Positions 49,627-59,800 of a DNA stretch of 64,000 bases are shown in pieces. Positions within the stretch are counted from its first letter, which is position 1; each line of letters opens with the position of its first letter. A program made the translations under genes and the position numbers. The notes under the pieces are model-generated. The model saw only the letters and a list, made by a program, of their open reading frames with translations. It did not search any database and was not told the DNA's origin. The stretch comes from Pullulanibacillus camelliae (GTDB lineage: Bacteria; Bacillota; Bacilli; Bacillales; Sporolactobacillaceae), in the NCBI RefSeq assembly GCF_014642655.1, contig NZ_BMIR01000010.1, forward strand, positions 62,001 through 126,000. The letters are read 5' to 3'.

Positions 49627-50697
49627 ATGCAAATGACGTTTAGATGGTATGGGGAAAAGAATGATACAGTCACTTTGGAACAAATTAAACAAATTCCAGG
49701 TGTCGAAGGGATTGTTTGGGCTTTGCACGATCAGCCCGCAGGGGAAGAATGGCCTATGGATAAAATATTAGAGGTGAAGGCACAAGCGGAGCGCTATCAA
49801 TTAAACATTGATGTTGTTGAAAGTGTCAACGTCCATGAGGATATTAAGCTCGGCCTTCCGACACGTGATACCTATATTGACAATTACAAACGAACGATAG
49901 AAAGGCTTGCTAAGGCAGGAGTAAAAGTCATTTGTTATAATTTTATGCCGGTCTTTGACTGGACAAGAACAGAGCTTTATAAAAAGATGGCAGACGGCTC
50001 AACAGCACTTTTCTTTGAAAAGGCTAAGATTGATCACATGCCTGCTGAGGAGCTCGTGAAAAAGGTTGTTGACAATCCGGAGTATTCCATGCCAGGGTGG
50101 GAGCCCGAACGGTTGAGTCAGCTCACAGAGCTCTTTGCTGCTTACAAAGGACTAACGGACGAAGGGCTTTGGGCCAATTTGCACTATTTTTTGGAGCAAG
50201 TGATACCGGTCGCAGAAATGAATGATATCAAGATGGCTATCCATCCTGACGATCCGCCTTGGTCTATTTTTGGTTTACCGAGGATCATTACTAATAAAGA
50301 AAATATACAGCGCTTTCTCGAGCTTATAGACAGCCCTTACAATGGCATCACTCTTTGTAGCGGTTCATTAGGTGCAAATCCTGACAACGATGTAGCCGAT
50401 ATGGTACGGACATTTGCCGATCGTATTCCTTTCGCCCATATACGCAATGTGAAAGTATATGAGAATGGGGATTTTATTGAGACGTCTCACCGTACTCAAG
50501 ATGGATCGCTAGATATTACCGATATTGTTAAGGCTTATCATGAATCAGGTTTCACAGGCTATGTCAGACCTGATCATGGCCGCCATATTTGGAATGAAAA
50601 ATGTCGTCCAGGCTATGGCTTGTATGATCGTGCCTTAGGTGTGATGTATTTGCTTGGTATCTGGGATACATTGGAGCGGGAATATGCAAGGGCTTAA
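49627..50697 (+). CDS. uxuA: Mannonate dehydratase
   Basis: This 356-residue TIM-barrel enzyme converts D-mannonate to 2-keto-3-deoxygluconate in glucuronate breakdown. It opens MQMTFRWYGEKNDTVTLEQI, as the family does, and has metal and substrate segments around MAIHPDDPPWSIFGLPRI, CSGSLGANPDND and YVRPDHGRHIW. The start is ATG 49627, with GGAGGAG upstream; the frame from 49522 runs inside the regulator gene. The gene feeds kdgK and kdgA just downstream. The upstream isomerase and reductase (uxaC, uxuB) are not in the window. Confidence 0.94.
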   Translation: MQMTFRWYGEKNDTVTLEQIKQIPGVEGIVWALHDQPAGEEWPMDKILEVKAQAERYQLNIDVVESVNVHEDIKLGLPTRDTYIDNYKRTIERLAKAGVKVICYNFMPVFDWTRTELYKKMADGSTALFFEKAKIDHMPAEELVKKVVDNPEYSMPGWEPERLSQLTELFAAYKGLTDEGLWANLHYFLEQVIPVAEMNDIKMAIHPDDPPWSIFGLPRIITNKENIQRFLELIDSPYNGITLCSGSLGANPDNDVADMVRTFADRIPFAHIRNVKVYENGDFIETSHRTQDGSLDITDIVKAYHESGFTGYVRPDHGRHIWNEKCRPGYGLYDRALGVMYLLGIWDTLEREYARA

Positions 50698-50719
50698 ATC
50701 AAAGAATGGAGGAGAGCAG

Positions 50720-51673
50720 ATGGATGTCATCACCCTAGGAGAAACGATGGTTTTATTGACGCCAGAGACAATTGGCCCAATGCGCTATGCATCAACCTTT
50801 ACGGCTAAAGTAGCTGGTGCTGAAACGAATGTTGCCATTGGTTTGGCACGTCTTGGTCACCAAGTGGGGTGGCTGAGTCGCTTAGGAAAGGATGAGTTTG
50901 GGAAAAAGATTCTCGCTTTTATACGTGGGGAAGGGGTGGATATCAGTCGTGTCACTTTTGATCCACAGGCATCAACAGGTCTTTATTTTAAAGAATTGAT
51001 CACGGAAGAAGAAATTGCGGTTCATTATTATCGCAAGGATTCAGCGGCGAGTCATTTAAGCCCGAATGATTTAGACGAAGCCTATATTGCAAGTGCTACT
51101 TATCTCCATCTGACAGGCATTACACCCGCACTCAGCGACAGCTGTCGAGACACTGTCTTTGCTGCTATTGATTGGGCAAAAAGGTCAGGGGTAACCGTGG
51201 TATTCGACCCGAATCTCCGCCGTAAGCTTTGGTCAGATCAAAAGGCTAAAGAAACCTTGCTTGCTATTAGCGCGCAGGCAGACATTCTTCTTCCCGGTTT
51301 GGACGAAGCCCATTTCTTATTTGGAGAATTAGAAACAGAGCAGCTTGTCGAGCGGTTTCAGGAGCAAGGTGCCAAGCGGGTGATATTGAAGCTTGGGGCT
51401 AAAGGGGCGTATTACAAAACTGAAGATGAAAGTGGTTATGTCGAAGGGTTTCCGGTTAGAAAAGTGCTCGATCCAGTAGGTGCGGGAGATGGTTTTGCTG
51501 CCGGACTTTTATCGGGTTTATTAGATCAACTCCCATTTAAAGAGGCGGTTAAACGCGCAGCGGCAGTTGGAGCACTTGTCACCATGGTTCCTGGTGACGT
51601 TGAGGGACTCCCCGATCGAGAAAGAATGGAAGCCTTTATCAATCATCAACAGCATGCAGACGTGAATCGATGA
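50720..51673 (+). CDS. kdgK: 2-keto-3-deoxygluconate kinase
   Basis: This 317-residue PfkB-family sugar kinase phosphorylates 2-keto-3-deoxygluconate. It has the N-terminal GETMVLLTP and AGAETNVAIGLARLG motifs and the C-terminal anion-hole/catalytic motif DPVGAGDGFAAGLLSG (catalytic Asp in GAGDGF). GGAGGAG precedes ATG 50720; the frame from 50654 overlaps uxuA. It is third in the operon. Confidence 0.94.
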   Translation: MDVITLGETMVLLTPETIGPMRYASTFTAKVAGAETNVAIGLARLGHQVGWLSRLGKDEFGKKILAFIRGEGVDISRVTFDPQASTGLYFKELITEEEIAVHYYRKDSAASHLSPNDLDEAYIASATYLHLTGITPALSDSCRDTVFAAIDWAKRSGVTVVFDPNLRRKLWSDQKAKETLLAISAQADILLPGLDEAHFLFGELETEQLVERFQEQGAKRVILKLGAKGAYYKTEDESGYVEGFPVRKVLDPVGAGDGFAAGLLSGLLDQLPFKEAVKRAAAVGALVTMVPGDVEGLPDRERMEAFINHQQHADVNR

Positions 51674-51687
51674 AAGGAGAGAGGGAT

Positions 51688-52317
51688 ATGACAACAACTT
51701 TACAAACCATTTATGATAAAAAGTTAGTGGCAGTCATTAGAGGGACCACTGAAGAGACGATTATGCCTATTGTTAAAGCACTAGCAGAAGGCGGCATTTC
51801 TATATTGGAAATCACTGCAGAAACGCCTAATGTATTGCCGATTATTGAGAAGGTAGTCAGGTCTTTCGGTGATCAAGTATTGGTGGGGGCAGGAACGGTT
51901 CTCGATCCAGAAACGGCGCGGGCGACAATTATGGCTGGAGCCCGGTTTGTTTTTTCACCAACAGTGAACGTGGAGACGATCAAGATGGTTAAACGCTATG
52001 GGGCTATCAGTATCCCAGGAGCGATGACACCTACAGAAATTCTAACTGCTTATGAACACGGGGCAGATGTGATCAAGGTATTTCCTGCTAATGTGTTGGG
52101 ACCCGGCTTTATTAAGGATGTTCATGGTCCGCTGCCGCAAGTTCCGCTCATGCCAACGGGTGGCATCCATCTCGAGAATATTAAGGAATATTTTAATAAA
52201 GGTGCGGTGGCAGCAGGACTAGGAGGGGCCTTAGTTCCAAGCCGGCAGCCAGTGGATGAGGCGTCTTTACAGCTTTTAACTAAAAAAGCGGCGCAATTTG
52301 TCCAAGCCATCCAATAA
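51688..52317 (+). CDS. kdgA: 2-keto-3-deoxy-6-phosphogluconate aldolase
   Basis: This 209-residue class I aldolase splits KDPG into pyruvate and glyceraldehyde 3-phosphate. Active-site residues are visible: Glu41 in ISILEITAE and the Schiff-base Lys130 in ADVIKVFPANV; TGGIHLEN binds phosphate. AAGGAGAGAGGG precedes ATG 51688; the frame from 51670 overlaps the kdgK stop. It completes the path from mannonate to central metabolism. Confidence 0.95.
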   Translation: MTTTLQTIYDKKLVAVIRGTTEETIMPIVKALAEGGISILEITAETPNVLPIIEKVVRSFGDQVLVGAGTVLDPETARATIMAGARFVFSPTVNVETIKMVKRYGAISIPGAMTPTEILTAYEHGADVIKVFPANVLGPGFIKDVHGPLPQVPLMPTGGIHLENIKEYFNKGAVAAGLGGALVPSRQPVDEASLQLLTKKAAQFVQAIQ

Positions 52318-52448
52318 AGAGACAGGCACTCAAGGCAAAAGTGTAGCGTCAGCCTGTTCTATAATCGCCCTCTGATTCATATGTTTGAACAAGAAGCACT
52401 GAATCAGAAATCCTTCAGTTGATTTCTGAATAACAAAGGGGGATTACC

Positions 52449-53285
52449 TTGGCTTATCGCTTACTTGCTTTAGACATCGACGGCACCCTTTTGAAAACAA
52501 ACAATCGTCTCGATCGTGAAACAAAGGAAGCTGTGCAATTTGCTATGGATAAGGGAGCAGCTGTCACGCTTGTTACTGAACGTCACTTTCATTCAGCTGC
52601 GAAGGTGGCGAAGGCTTTAAGATTAAAGTATCCAATCATTACTCATAATGGTGCATTCATCTCTTCTTCCATTGATCGTCCCATTTATACGAGTAAGATC
52701 AGGCATGACGTTCTCTTACAGCTTGTGGAGTTTTTAGAAACCTATCAATGCAAGGTTCGCTTTTCCAATGAAAAGATGTCTGTGAGCAATCGCTCAAAGC
52801 AGGCGAATTTATTGGCAAAGATGACAATCGGTGTGAGTGAACCCCTATTCTATCCGGTCACTTATGTGGATTCCTTAAGCGATTATTTACGGGAAAACGC
52901 CGATGATGCGACGGATGTAAAAGTTGAACTTTTAAAAGACAACAAAGAGGAAATGCTTCAGTCTTTACAGGACTTCTTCCCTTCAGTCCAAGTGAAGGAG
53001 GAAGGGCCTAAAGCATTCATTCTTACTCGGAGTGGCTCCTCAAAATATAATGGGTTGCAGCACTTGGCACAGCATGTGGGGATTTCCTTATTGGATACTG
53101 TTGCTGTCGGCGATTCCTACAACGACCTTGAAATGATTGAAAAGGTCGGTCTAGGTGTAGCGATGAAAAATGCACCCAAAACGGTGCGGGAGCGCGCCAA
53201 TTGGATCACACGATCAAATGATATGAATGGTGTGGCTTATATGCTAAAAGAAGTCTTTAGAAAACAAATGAAATCGTACGTATAA
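52449..53285 (+). CDS. Cof-type HAD phosphatase
   Basis: This 278-residue haloacid-dehalogenase-superfamily hydrolase dephosphorylates small metabolites in the cytosol. The nucleophile motif is ALDIDGTLL (residues 7-15), followed by a type IIB cap domain (about 85-195) and the distal motif VAVGDSYNDLEMIEKVGLGVAM. The start is TTG 52449, with AAGGGGG upstream. The substrate is unknown. It is separate from the kdg operon by 131 bases and ends in its own terminator. Confidence 0.9.
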   Translation: MAYRLLALDIDGTLLKTNNRLDRETKEAVQFAMDKGAAVTLVTERHFHSAAKVAKALRLKYPIITHNGAFISSSIDRPIYTSKIRHDVLLQLVEFLETYQCKVRFSNEKMSVSNRSKQANLLAKMTIGVSEPLFYPVTYVDSLSDYLRENADDATDVKVELLKDNKEEMLQSLQDFFPSVQVKEEGPKAFILTRSGSSKYNGLQHLAQHVGISLLDTVAVGDSYNDLEMIEKVGLGVAMKNAPKTVRERANWITRSNDMNGVAYMLKEVFRKQMKSYV

Positions 53286-53318
53286 ACCCTTTGAAGAACC
53301 CCTTCAAAGGGTTTTTCG
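53285..53318 (+). terminator. Intrinsic terminator of the Cof-type phosphatase gene
   Basis: AAACCCTTTGAAG pairs with CTTCAAAGGGTTT and TTCG follows with a T-rich end. Confidence 0.88.
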
Positions 53319-53451
53319 ATTGTTGAAAGGGGGATCCAAATAGCCGGGCAAGGAAGGTATTTCAAAAAGAATAATCCTTATCGTTGAAATGTGGTTTTTT
53401 ATATTTTTAAACTCATAAAAAAGTAAGACTTTGGGTACTCATGGGGTGGAT

Positions 53452-53730
53452 AGTGGGGTTTCCCCTCTAGGCAGCTCGCTTTCCGTGGGGAGTGATAAGC
53501 CTCCTCGCGCCTTCGCACTGCTAAGTTCTTACCGATCTCCCACTTCCCGCAGGACTCTAGTCTCCGCATCATGAGTCAGCGGCGCCCGCGGAACACACGA
53601 TTTTAGAGTGTTCCGAATCTCGCGCCTTGCGCTCCCATCCACTTGACCAGGCAATGAAGCCTCTTTCATATTGGATGATGCTCTCTACTAAGGACAAGGA
53701 CCGGGCATGCTCTTCGCCTGGTTGTTCTTA
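53452..53730 (+). repeat. Dispersed repeat family B, copy 4
   Basis: The copy has GCTCGCTTTCCGTGGGG, the long core with CTCGCGCCTTCGCACTGCTAAG, CTCCGCATCATGAGTCAGCG, the GGAACAC / GTGTTCC hairpin and the terminal hairpin CCGGGC / GCCTGG. The 5' flank (TATAAAATTTCTG) is missing. It fills the gap between the phosphatase and coat-protein genes. Confidence 0.78.
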
Positions 53731-53948
53731 TTTTAATTTTTGGGGTTGCTTTTCACATGCCAGCACAATGCAAGTTGGACGACTTCTGAGTGTACAGACA
53801 TGTTAGCCTTGCTGTAGGCTATAAAGACGCGGGTGGGGACAAACGCCTGTTTTTACAGGTATCTTATGTCTATTTTACATGCTAGGCCATTATCCAAATG
53901 ATTGAGAATGCATATACTGTATCGATTTTACAATTGGAGGGAATGGAA

Positions 53949-54449
53949 ATGGTTTTAAATGATGAACGACCAGCGCACTTAGCCTGGCATGAAACATTGG
54001 AACTACATGAAATTGTCGCGATGCAAACATCAACATTAATGAAGCTAGAGATGTTTTATCCTGAAATTGAAGATAGTATGCTTCAGCAGCTCTATCGACA
54101 AGCCATTGAAGATCATAAAAATAATTTAGTTGAGTTGCTCAGATTTTATCCAAAGGCTCCGCGTCATGAAAAGAAAACAATGGGCATGATGGTAGAGGAT
54201 AGTTTCTTTGCTGGCGAGCTCCTCTCGTGTGCAAAAAACAGTATTAAAGCCTACGCCGCAGCCATTACTGAAACAGCGACCCCTTCTTTAAGAGAAGCTT
54301 TTGTTAAACAGCTTAATCAAGCCATCACCATGCACGCAAAAATCTTTAATTATATGCATCAGCAAGGCTACTATCCCGCCTATGATTTAAATCAGCTATT
54401 AGCAAATGATATGAAGAATGCCCAAAAGGCATTGGGGATGGACACATGA
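53949..54449 (+). CDS. CotF-family spore coat protein
   Basis: This 166-residue, mostly helical protein resembles the CotF/YhcQ coat family: HLAWHETLELHEIVAMQTSTLMKLEMFYPEI (about 10-40), LRQAIEDHKNNLVELLRFYP-like second helix pair, and a C-terminal YMHQQGYYPAYD segment common in this family. The start is ATG 53949, with GGAGG 8 bases upstream; the frame from 53898 lacks a site. It is presumably mother-cell expressed. It is flanked on both sides by repeat elements. Confidence 0.75.
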   Translation: MVLNDERPAHLAWHETLELHEIVAMQTSTLMKLEMFYPEIEDSMLQQLYRQAIEDHKNNLVELLRFYPKAPRHEKKTMGMMVEDSFFAGELLSCAKNSIKAYAAAITETATPSLREAFVKQLNQAITMHAKIFNYMHQQGYYPAYDLNQLLANDMKNAQKALGMDT

Positions 54450-54509
54450 AGAACGCCTAATATGAATTTTTTAAATAAGTGATATGTGATCTGCCCAACC
54501 CCAAAATAC

Positions 54510-54548
54510 AAAGATTAACCGAGCATTGTTCGCTCTGTTAATCTTTGT
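54510..54548 (+). terminator. Intrinsic terminator of the CotF-family gene
   Basis: AAAGATTAAC-GAGC pairs with GCTC-GTTAATCTTT and GTTCT follows. It directly abuts a family A element. Confidence 0.75.
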
Positions 54549-54549
54549 T

Positions 54550-54708
54550 CTACTATCAGAATGTATAACTTTGCTGACGCGCATAAAGGAAGAGCGTATA
54601 AGGCGGGCTTTGACTTTCGCCTTCTAAGGCTTGTGGGCACCCTAAGTGTGTGATTGGCAAAAATCACATTAGGAGTACCAGCGAAGGGGTGCAAGCCAAG
54701 TTTTCTAA
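54550..54708 (+). repeat. Dispersed structured repeat family A, copy 5
   Basis: The copy has TACTATCAGAATGTATAACTT, GAGCGTATAAGG, GGCTTGTGGGCACCC, the inner TGTGATTGGC / AATCACA hairpin, AGGAGTACCAGCGAAGG, GGTGCAAGCC and AGTTTTCTAA. It is followed at once by B copy 5, as A copy 4 is by B copy 3. Confidence 0.8.
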
Positions 54709-54712
54709 AAAG

Positions 54713-55027
54713 ATCAAAAGGTATAAAATTTCTGATCATGAGGACGGTGCGGATTTCCGCTCCAGGACGCTCGCTTTCCGCGGGAGAGTGGTAAGCCTCC
54801 TCGCGCCTTCGCACTGCTAAGGGCTTACCGATCTCCCACTTCCCGCAGGACTCTAGTCTCCGCATCATGAGTCAGCGGCGCCCGCGGAACACATGATTTT
54901 AGAGTGTTCCGAATCGCGCGCCTTGCGCTCCCATCCACTTGATCAGGCAATGAAGCCTCCTTCATATTGAATGATGCTCTATACTAAGGACAAGGACCGG
55001 GCATGCTCTTCGGCCGGTTTTTCTTAA
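54713..55027 (+). repeat. Dispersed repeat family B, copy 5 (complete)
   Basis: The copy runs from AAGGTATAAAATTTCTG through TGAGGACGGTGCGGATTCC-like sequence, the full core, the GGAACAC / GTGTTCC hairpin and CACTTGATCAGGCAATGAAG to ACCGG...CCGGT with a T-run. Over most of its length it is nearly the same as copy 4. Confidence 0.8.
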
Positions 55028-55061
55028 TGCTTTTAACACAAGGGGAATTCATCGGATTTAA

Positions 55062-55247
55062 TCAGCGGTGAAAGTGAACCAGCTTGCCAATTGGTGAGAC
55101 GACGCGACTAGGAAGATGACTATAATCAAGTGTGTTAATCCTTGCCTCCCCTTGCTCTCTAGCCGCCGAGTCATCTGCTGCCTCGAAGGTTTCTTCCAAT
55201 AATTTTTGACCATCCTTTTCAAAAACGGTCAGTGTATAGCTTGGCAT
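55062..55247 (-). CDS. yhzD: YhzD-family small protein
   Basis: This 61-residue protein has the pattern of Bacillus YhzD: YTLTVFEKDGQKLLEETFEA at the N-terminus, a short helix and VSPIGKLVHFHR at the end. It is probably a small alpha/beta fold. AGGAGG lies upstream of the ATG. The function is unknown. In Bacillus it also occurs near the yha genes. Confidence 0.82.
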   Translation of the reverse strand: MPSYTLTVFEKDGQKLLEETFEAADDSAAREQGEARINTLDYSHLPSRVVSPIGKLVHFHR

Positions 55248-55269
55248 GATGAGTCCTCCTTTTTATCCT

Positions 55270-55431
55270 ATTAAAAATTTATAACGATTCGCTGACGTCT
55301 TAAGGAAGATAGTATAAGTTCAGACTTTGGCTTTCGTCATCCGAGGTTTGGCGCCAGTCACCCTAAGTGTGTGATTGCTTTATAATCACAGCAGGAGTAC
55401 CAGTGAAACGGTGCAAGTCAAGTTTTTCTAA
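55270..55431 (+). repeat. Dispersed structured repeat family A, copy 6
   Basis: Landmarks are ATTCGCTGACG, GAAGATAGTATAAG, GGCTTTCGTCATC, CACCCTAAGTGTGTGATTGC, AATCACAGCAGGAGTACC, GTGCAAGTCAAG and TTTTTCTAA. The outer stem has extra changes compared with copies 4 and 5. Confidence 0.72.
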
Positions 55432-55586
55432 AATATCCCCTCTTATATCAATAATTCGCAACCTCTATCGATATTCCTTCCGCTTATGCAAGTTGATGAT
55501 CAATGTGTAAAATGGGGTACAAACATATGTGCCCTAATGGTCGAAGTGTGATAAACTAAAGAAAATATAGGTGAGGTGAGCGCAAG

Positions 55587-56816
55587 GTGTCAGTAACATT
55601 TTTGCATGCGGCAGATCTACATTTGGATCATCCCTTTAAGGGACAATCAGGTCTTCCTGAAACGATTCGGCAACGGTTAAGACAAAGCACGTTCACGGCC
55701 CTTGATAGATTAGTGACAGTTGCGATTCAGCATAAGGTTGATTTCATCCTCCTTTCTGGTGACGTGTTTGATGAAGAAAATCGAAGTTTACGGGCCCAAG
55801 TACGCCTAAAAGCTGCCTTTCAAAAGCTAAAAGCAGCCGCTATTCATGTGTATATGATTCATGGAAATCATGATGCGTTAGAAGGCGAATGGCACTCTCT
55901 TGCATTTCCAGATAATGTTTATATCTTTGGGCCAACCCCTGAAAAAATCTCCCTTCAAAAGGATGGCGAGACCCTAGTTAATTTGTATGGTTTTAGCTAT
56001 GCCACGCGTCACATTAAGGAAAACCTTGTCACTCAATATAAGAAAATAGATGATGCGGACTATCACATCGGTCTTCTTCATGGTGCTGCTTATGAAGGGG
56101 ACGGGCCAAATAATTATGCTCCGTTTAAGATATCTGAGCTTCTGCGAATGGACTTTGATTATTGGGCATTGGGGCATATTCATATAAGGCAATGGTTGCA
56201 TCGAGAGCCGCCGATCGTCTATTCGGGATCTCTTCAAGGTCTGTCTCCTCGTGAGACGGGAGATAAGGGCTTTTACTTTATTACCTTGGAAGGTAAGCGA
56301 CAAGAAATTGTATTTATCCCTATTGCGGATATACTGTGGGAGCATGTGACTGTTAATATTGAAAAGTTTACCACAATGAACAGGCTCATCAGCGAATTAG
56401 ATAAAATAAAAGAAGAGCTGCGTCATAAAGATTCAGGTGTTTTACTTCGGATAGAATTGACCGGTCAAGGTGAGCTGAGTGACGTACTGAGGGATCCAGC
56501 AACCATGGAAGAGCTTCAAGATGCGTTACAACAAGCGGAGGACGAAAAAGAGGATTTTGTGTGGGTTTACTCCATGCAAAACACGATTCATGTACAAGAT
56601 TATGCAGGACAATGGCTAGAGGATTCGCACTTTCTTGGTGATTTAATGGGGGTAAAGGACGATGTGTTAAATGGCGATCACTTAGCTGGTCTCTACTCCC
56701 ACAATACAGCTCGAAGATTTTTATCCCCATTAACTGCAGATGAACAGGCTGAGATCACGGATGCTGCTGAACGTCTTATAAAGCAAGCCTTACATAAAAG
56801 TATTTTTATGAAATAA
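55587..56816 (+). CDS. yhaO: YhaO-type DNA repair nuclease (SbcD/Mre11-like metallophosphoesterase)
   Basis: This 409-residue predicted exonuclease has the calcineurin-like metal motifs in order: ADLHLDHPF (Asp10, His12), LLSGDVFD, IHGNHD and LGHIHIRQ. The C-terminal capping region (about 255-409) is helical. It forms the nuclease half of a Rad50/Mre11-like pair with the next gene. The start is GTG 55587, with AGGTGA 7 bases upstream. yhaN follows 15 bases downstream. Confidence 0.9.
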   Translation: MSVTFLHAADLHLDHPFKGQSGLPETIRQRLRQSTFTALDRLVTVAIQHKVDFILLSGDVFDEENRSLRAQVRLKAAFQKLKAAAIHVYMIHGNHDALEGEWHSLAFPDNVYIFGPTPEKISLQKDGETLVNLYGFSYATRHIKENLVTQYKKIDDADYHIGLLHGAAYEGDGPNNYAPFKISELLRMDFDYWALGHIHIRQWLHREPPIVYSGSLQGLSPRETGDKGFYFITLEGKRQEIVFIPIADILWEHVTVNIEKFTTMNRLISELDKIKEELRHKDSGVLLRIELTGQGELSDVLRDPATMEELQDALQQAEDEKEDFVWVYSMQNTIHVQDYAGQWLEDSHFLGDLMGVKDDVLNGDHLAGLYSHNTARRFLSPLTADEQAEITDAAERLIKQALHKSIFMK

Positions 56817-56831
56817 AAGGAGGGTGAGAGT

Positions 56832-59800
56832 ATGAAGCTTCAGTCGATTTATATTGAGCGATTTGGTCAGTTTCGACAGTATCAGCAGGCACTCGCTGAT
56901 CAACCCTTTTTATTCATCTACGGTCCTAATGAAGCGGGAAAGTCCACGCTGATGGCTTTTATTAAAATAATATTATTTGGTTTTCCTAAGCGCTCTGACA
57001 TGTTGCCTTACCTTGTCGGTTTATCCGAGCGCACCGAACTGGGGGGGACCTTGACGGTAGAGATCCCAAAGTGGGGAACAGTGGTAATCGAGCGCTATCG
57101 TTATAAAAATGATGGGCGAGCGGTCATCTATTTACCAGATGGGCAGGTGACAGATGAAACGCCTCTGGAAACATGGCTGAAGGGGTATAATAGAGATGTC
57201 TATGAGTCCATTTTTAGCTTCAACCTTGATGGATTAAGAGGGATTGAACAGTTAAAGTCTGACCAATTGAACCACTATCTATTTAGCACAGGGATGATGG
57301 GGAGCGCCAATATTTTTGACCTTGAAACGACATTGGAGAAGCAAGCTTCGGAGCTATTTAGACCATATGGTAAAAATCCCTCCATTAATAAACTTTTAAA
57401 AAGACTCGAAGGCTTGAGCAAGGAGTTAACCCTTTGGAGCAAGAAAAGTGAGGCCTACAATCGCTGGCAAGGGGACTTGTCTGATTCTGAGGATCAACTC
57501 AAGCGTCTGATCGATGAACAGCAGCATTGGGAACGTCAATACGGTCATTTTTTGAAATATAAGGCTTGTGAGTCCCTGCTGATTGATTATCTAAACGTTG
57601 TGAAGGAACTGGAAGAAACAGCCCCAGCTGCTCATTTTCCAGATAAGGGGCTACAAGACTATGAGAATTGGCATACCACCATTGTGACATTAGAGGGTGA
57701 ACAGGCAGCACTGGCTCATCGCTTGGGAGTGATCCAGGAAAAGATTGCATCGCTAAACATTGATTATAGATTTTTAGTTAATGAAGAGAGCATACAAAGT
57801 TTAAATCGTGAGAGGGAACTTTTACAAGCCTTAGAACCGGAATATCAGATCAGATTAGAAAGTCTCCGTTTAGAGCAAAAAGAATATGCCATTCAAAGCC
57901 AAAAGCTAGGAGCTACTTACGCAGGAGGCCAGCTGGAAGCTATTGAGACCGGTCTAGAGATCAAACATGAATTGAAAGAAAGACTGAATGACTATGAGCG
58001 ATTACAGCAACAATATCGGGCATTAGAGGTTGCGATCGAAGAAAAGGAAAATAAAATTTCACAATATCAAGCAACATGTGAACACTACCAACAGTCTCTG
58101 CTTTCTGATCAACGCTTCGAAGCGTTAGAAGCAGCCATTAATCAAAAGAAAAATGACCATCAGCTCAGTCAAGAACAGAAGTGGCTTGAAGAGCAGATCA
58201 GAAGGACAAAGAAGCAAGAAAACACCATTAGGTCCATGCGGCTTCTTAAACATCTGCTTTCTGGTGGCCTTTTGGGCGTATTGGGTTTTGTAGGGATTCT
58301 ATTATTAGTGTCGGGGAATCTGCTTGCCGGAGGATTACTTATCGGAGCAGGTTTCGCCATTAGCATGTTCACCTGGCTTGGCTTTCGTCCTTTTGAAGGC
58401 CAGTCCACTTCGCAAAGAGCGGAGATGGAAGACCTTTATCGGCGATTGGAGCAAGTCAAACACACTCTAGCTTCGGCTCCGGAACAGAAGCAAATGGAAG
58501 AGGACTACACTTCAGAAAAAAAACGTCGCGATCAGGTGGAGCGCGTGAAGGTCCAATTACAGGAAGAAAGAGCATCATACCAAGAATTAATAACGCGCTG
58601 GGATCAAGTTGAAAAACAGAGGCATCAGGCTTATTCTAAGATCGAGGAGTGGGCAGCACAGCATCATTTCCCAATGAAAGAAGAGGCTTCACTGTTAATA
58701 GAAGTCTATGACCTGATTGAAGATCTTAAAGAAAGGCGCTTGCGCATCAAGCATTTGCAGAGTCAAATCGATCAATATCGTCAGCGCTTCGACCAATTTG
58801 AAGGGCACTGTATGACATTGGATCAGAGACTTAAAGGCTCTGGACAGCCTTTATCCGAACTTATAAACCTGTTAACTTTATATAAAGAGAACCGTGGGAA
58901 GCTTGATCAACTGGCGGATAGCTTACAAGAGCTTTTGGAACAACGACAAGTCATTGAGGAAAAGCTCCAGCGCTATCGTCAAGAATGCAAGGCTTTGTTT
59001 ATACTAGCCGGTGTGGAAGACAAAGCAGCCTTTCAACATTTGGGGCGACTTTATGAAAAACGCCAAACGCTTTTAAAGCAGAAGGAGGCTTTATGGTCTC
59101 AGCTACAGCATGTTGTGCCGCAAAAGCATATACAGGAGCAATGCTTTAAATGGTTAGAAAGCGACTACTGGGCAAATACAGAGGAAGCGATCCTGCTAGA
59201 AAAAATAAATAAATTAAAAAAGGCCAGCCGCGAGGTTCAGGGACGCATTGCTGACTTACGCTCGGCAATCAAGCAAATGGAAGAGACTACAACCTATGCA
59301 GAGCTTGTCCATGATGAAGCTGAAATGCGTGAACAGCTTAAAGAGAAGGCTAAGGAATGGGCTGTGCTCAAGACTGCGGCTGAATGGTTAGCAAAGGCCA
59401 AAGAGGCTTACCGTACGACCCGGCTGCCAAAAGTGTTGAAACAGGCAGGCGAATATATGAAGGAAATGACGGCTGGCGATTATGTGCAGCTCTTTTATAC
59501 GGAAGATGAAACCTTTGTCTTAAAACAGGCGAAAGGACAGAGCTTTTCCCTAGAGCAGCTTAGCCGCGGGACTAAGGAACAATTGTACGTCTGCTTACGG
59601 CTGGCATTGGCTGCGATTTTTGAGGCGCCTTATCAGCTGCCATTATTGATAGATGATGGATTTGTCAATTTTGACGAGAACAGGAGGCAGCAAACCTTAA
59701 AGCTATTGAGTAGACTGGCAGAAACGCGACAGGTGTTATTCCTCACCTGTCACGATAGTGAGCCAATTCAAGGAATGAAGAAGTTATATTTGCATGCGGA

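Noticed and set aside
54515-54868. A 117-codon minus-strand frame across the region after the coat-protein gene
   Set aside because: It spans the A and B repeats, has no ribosome site, and encodes no recognisable domain.
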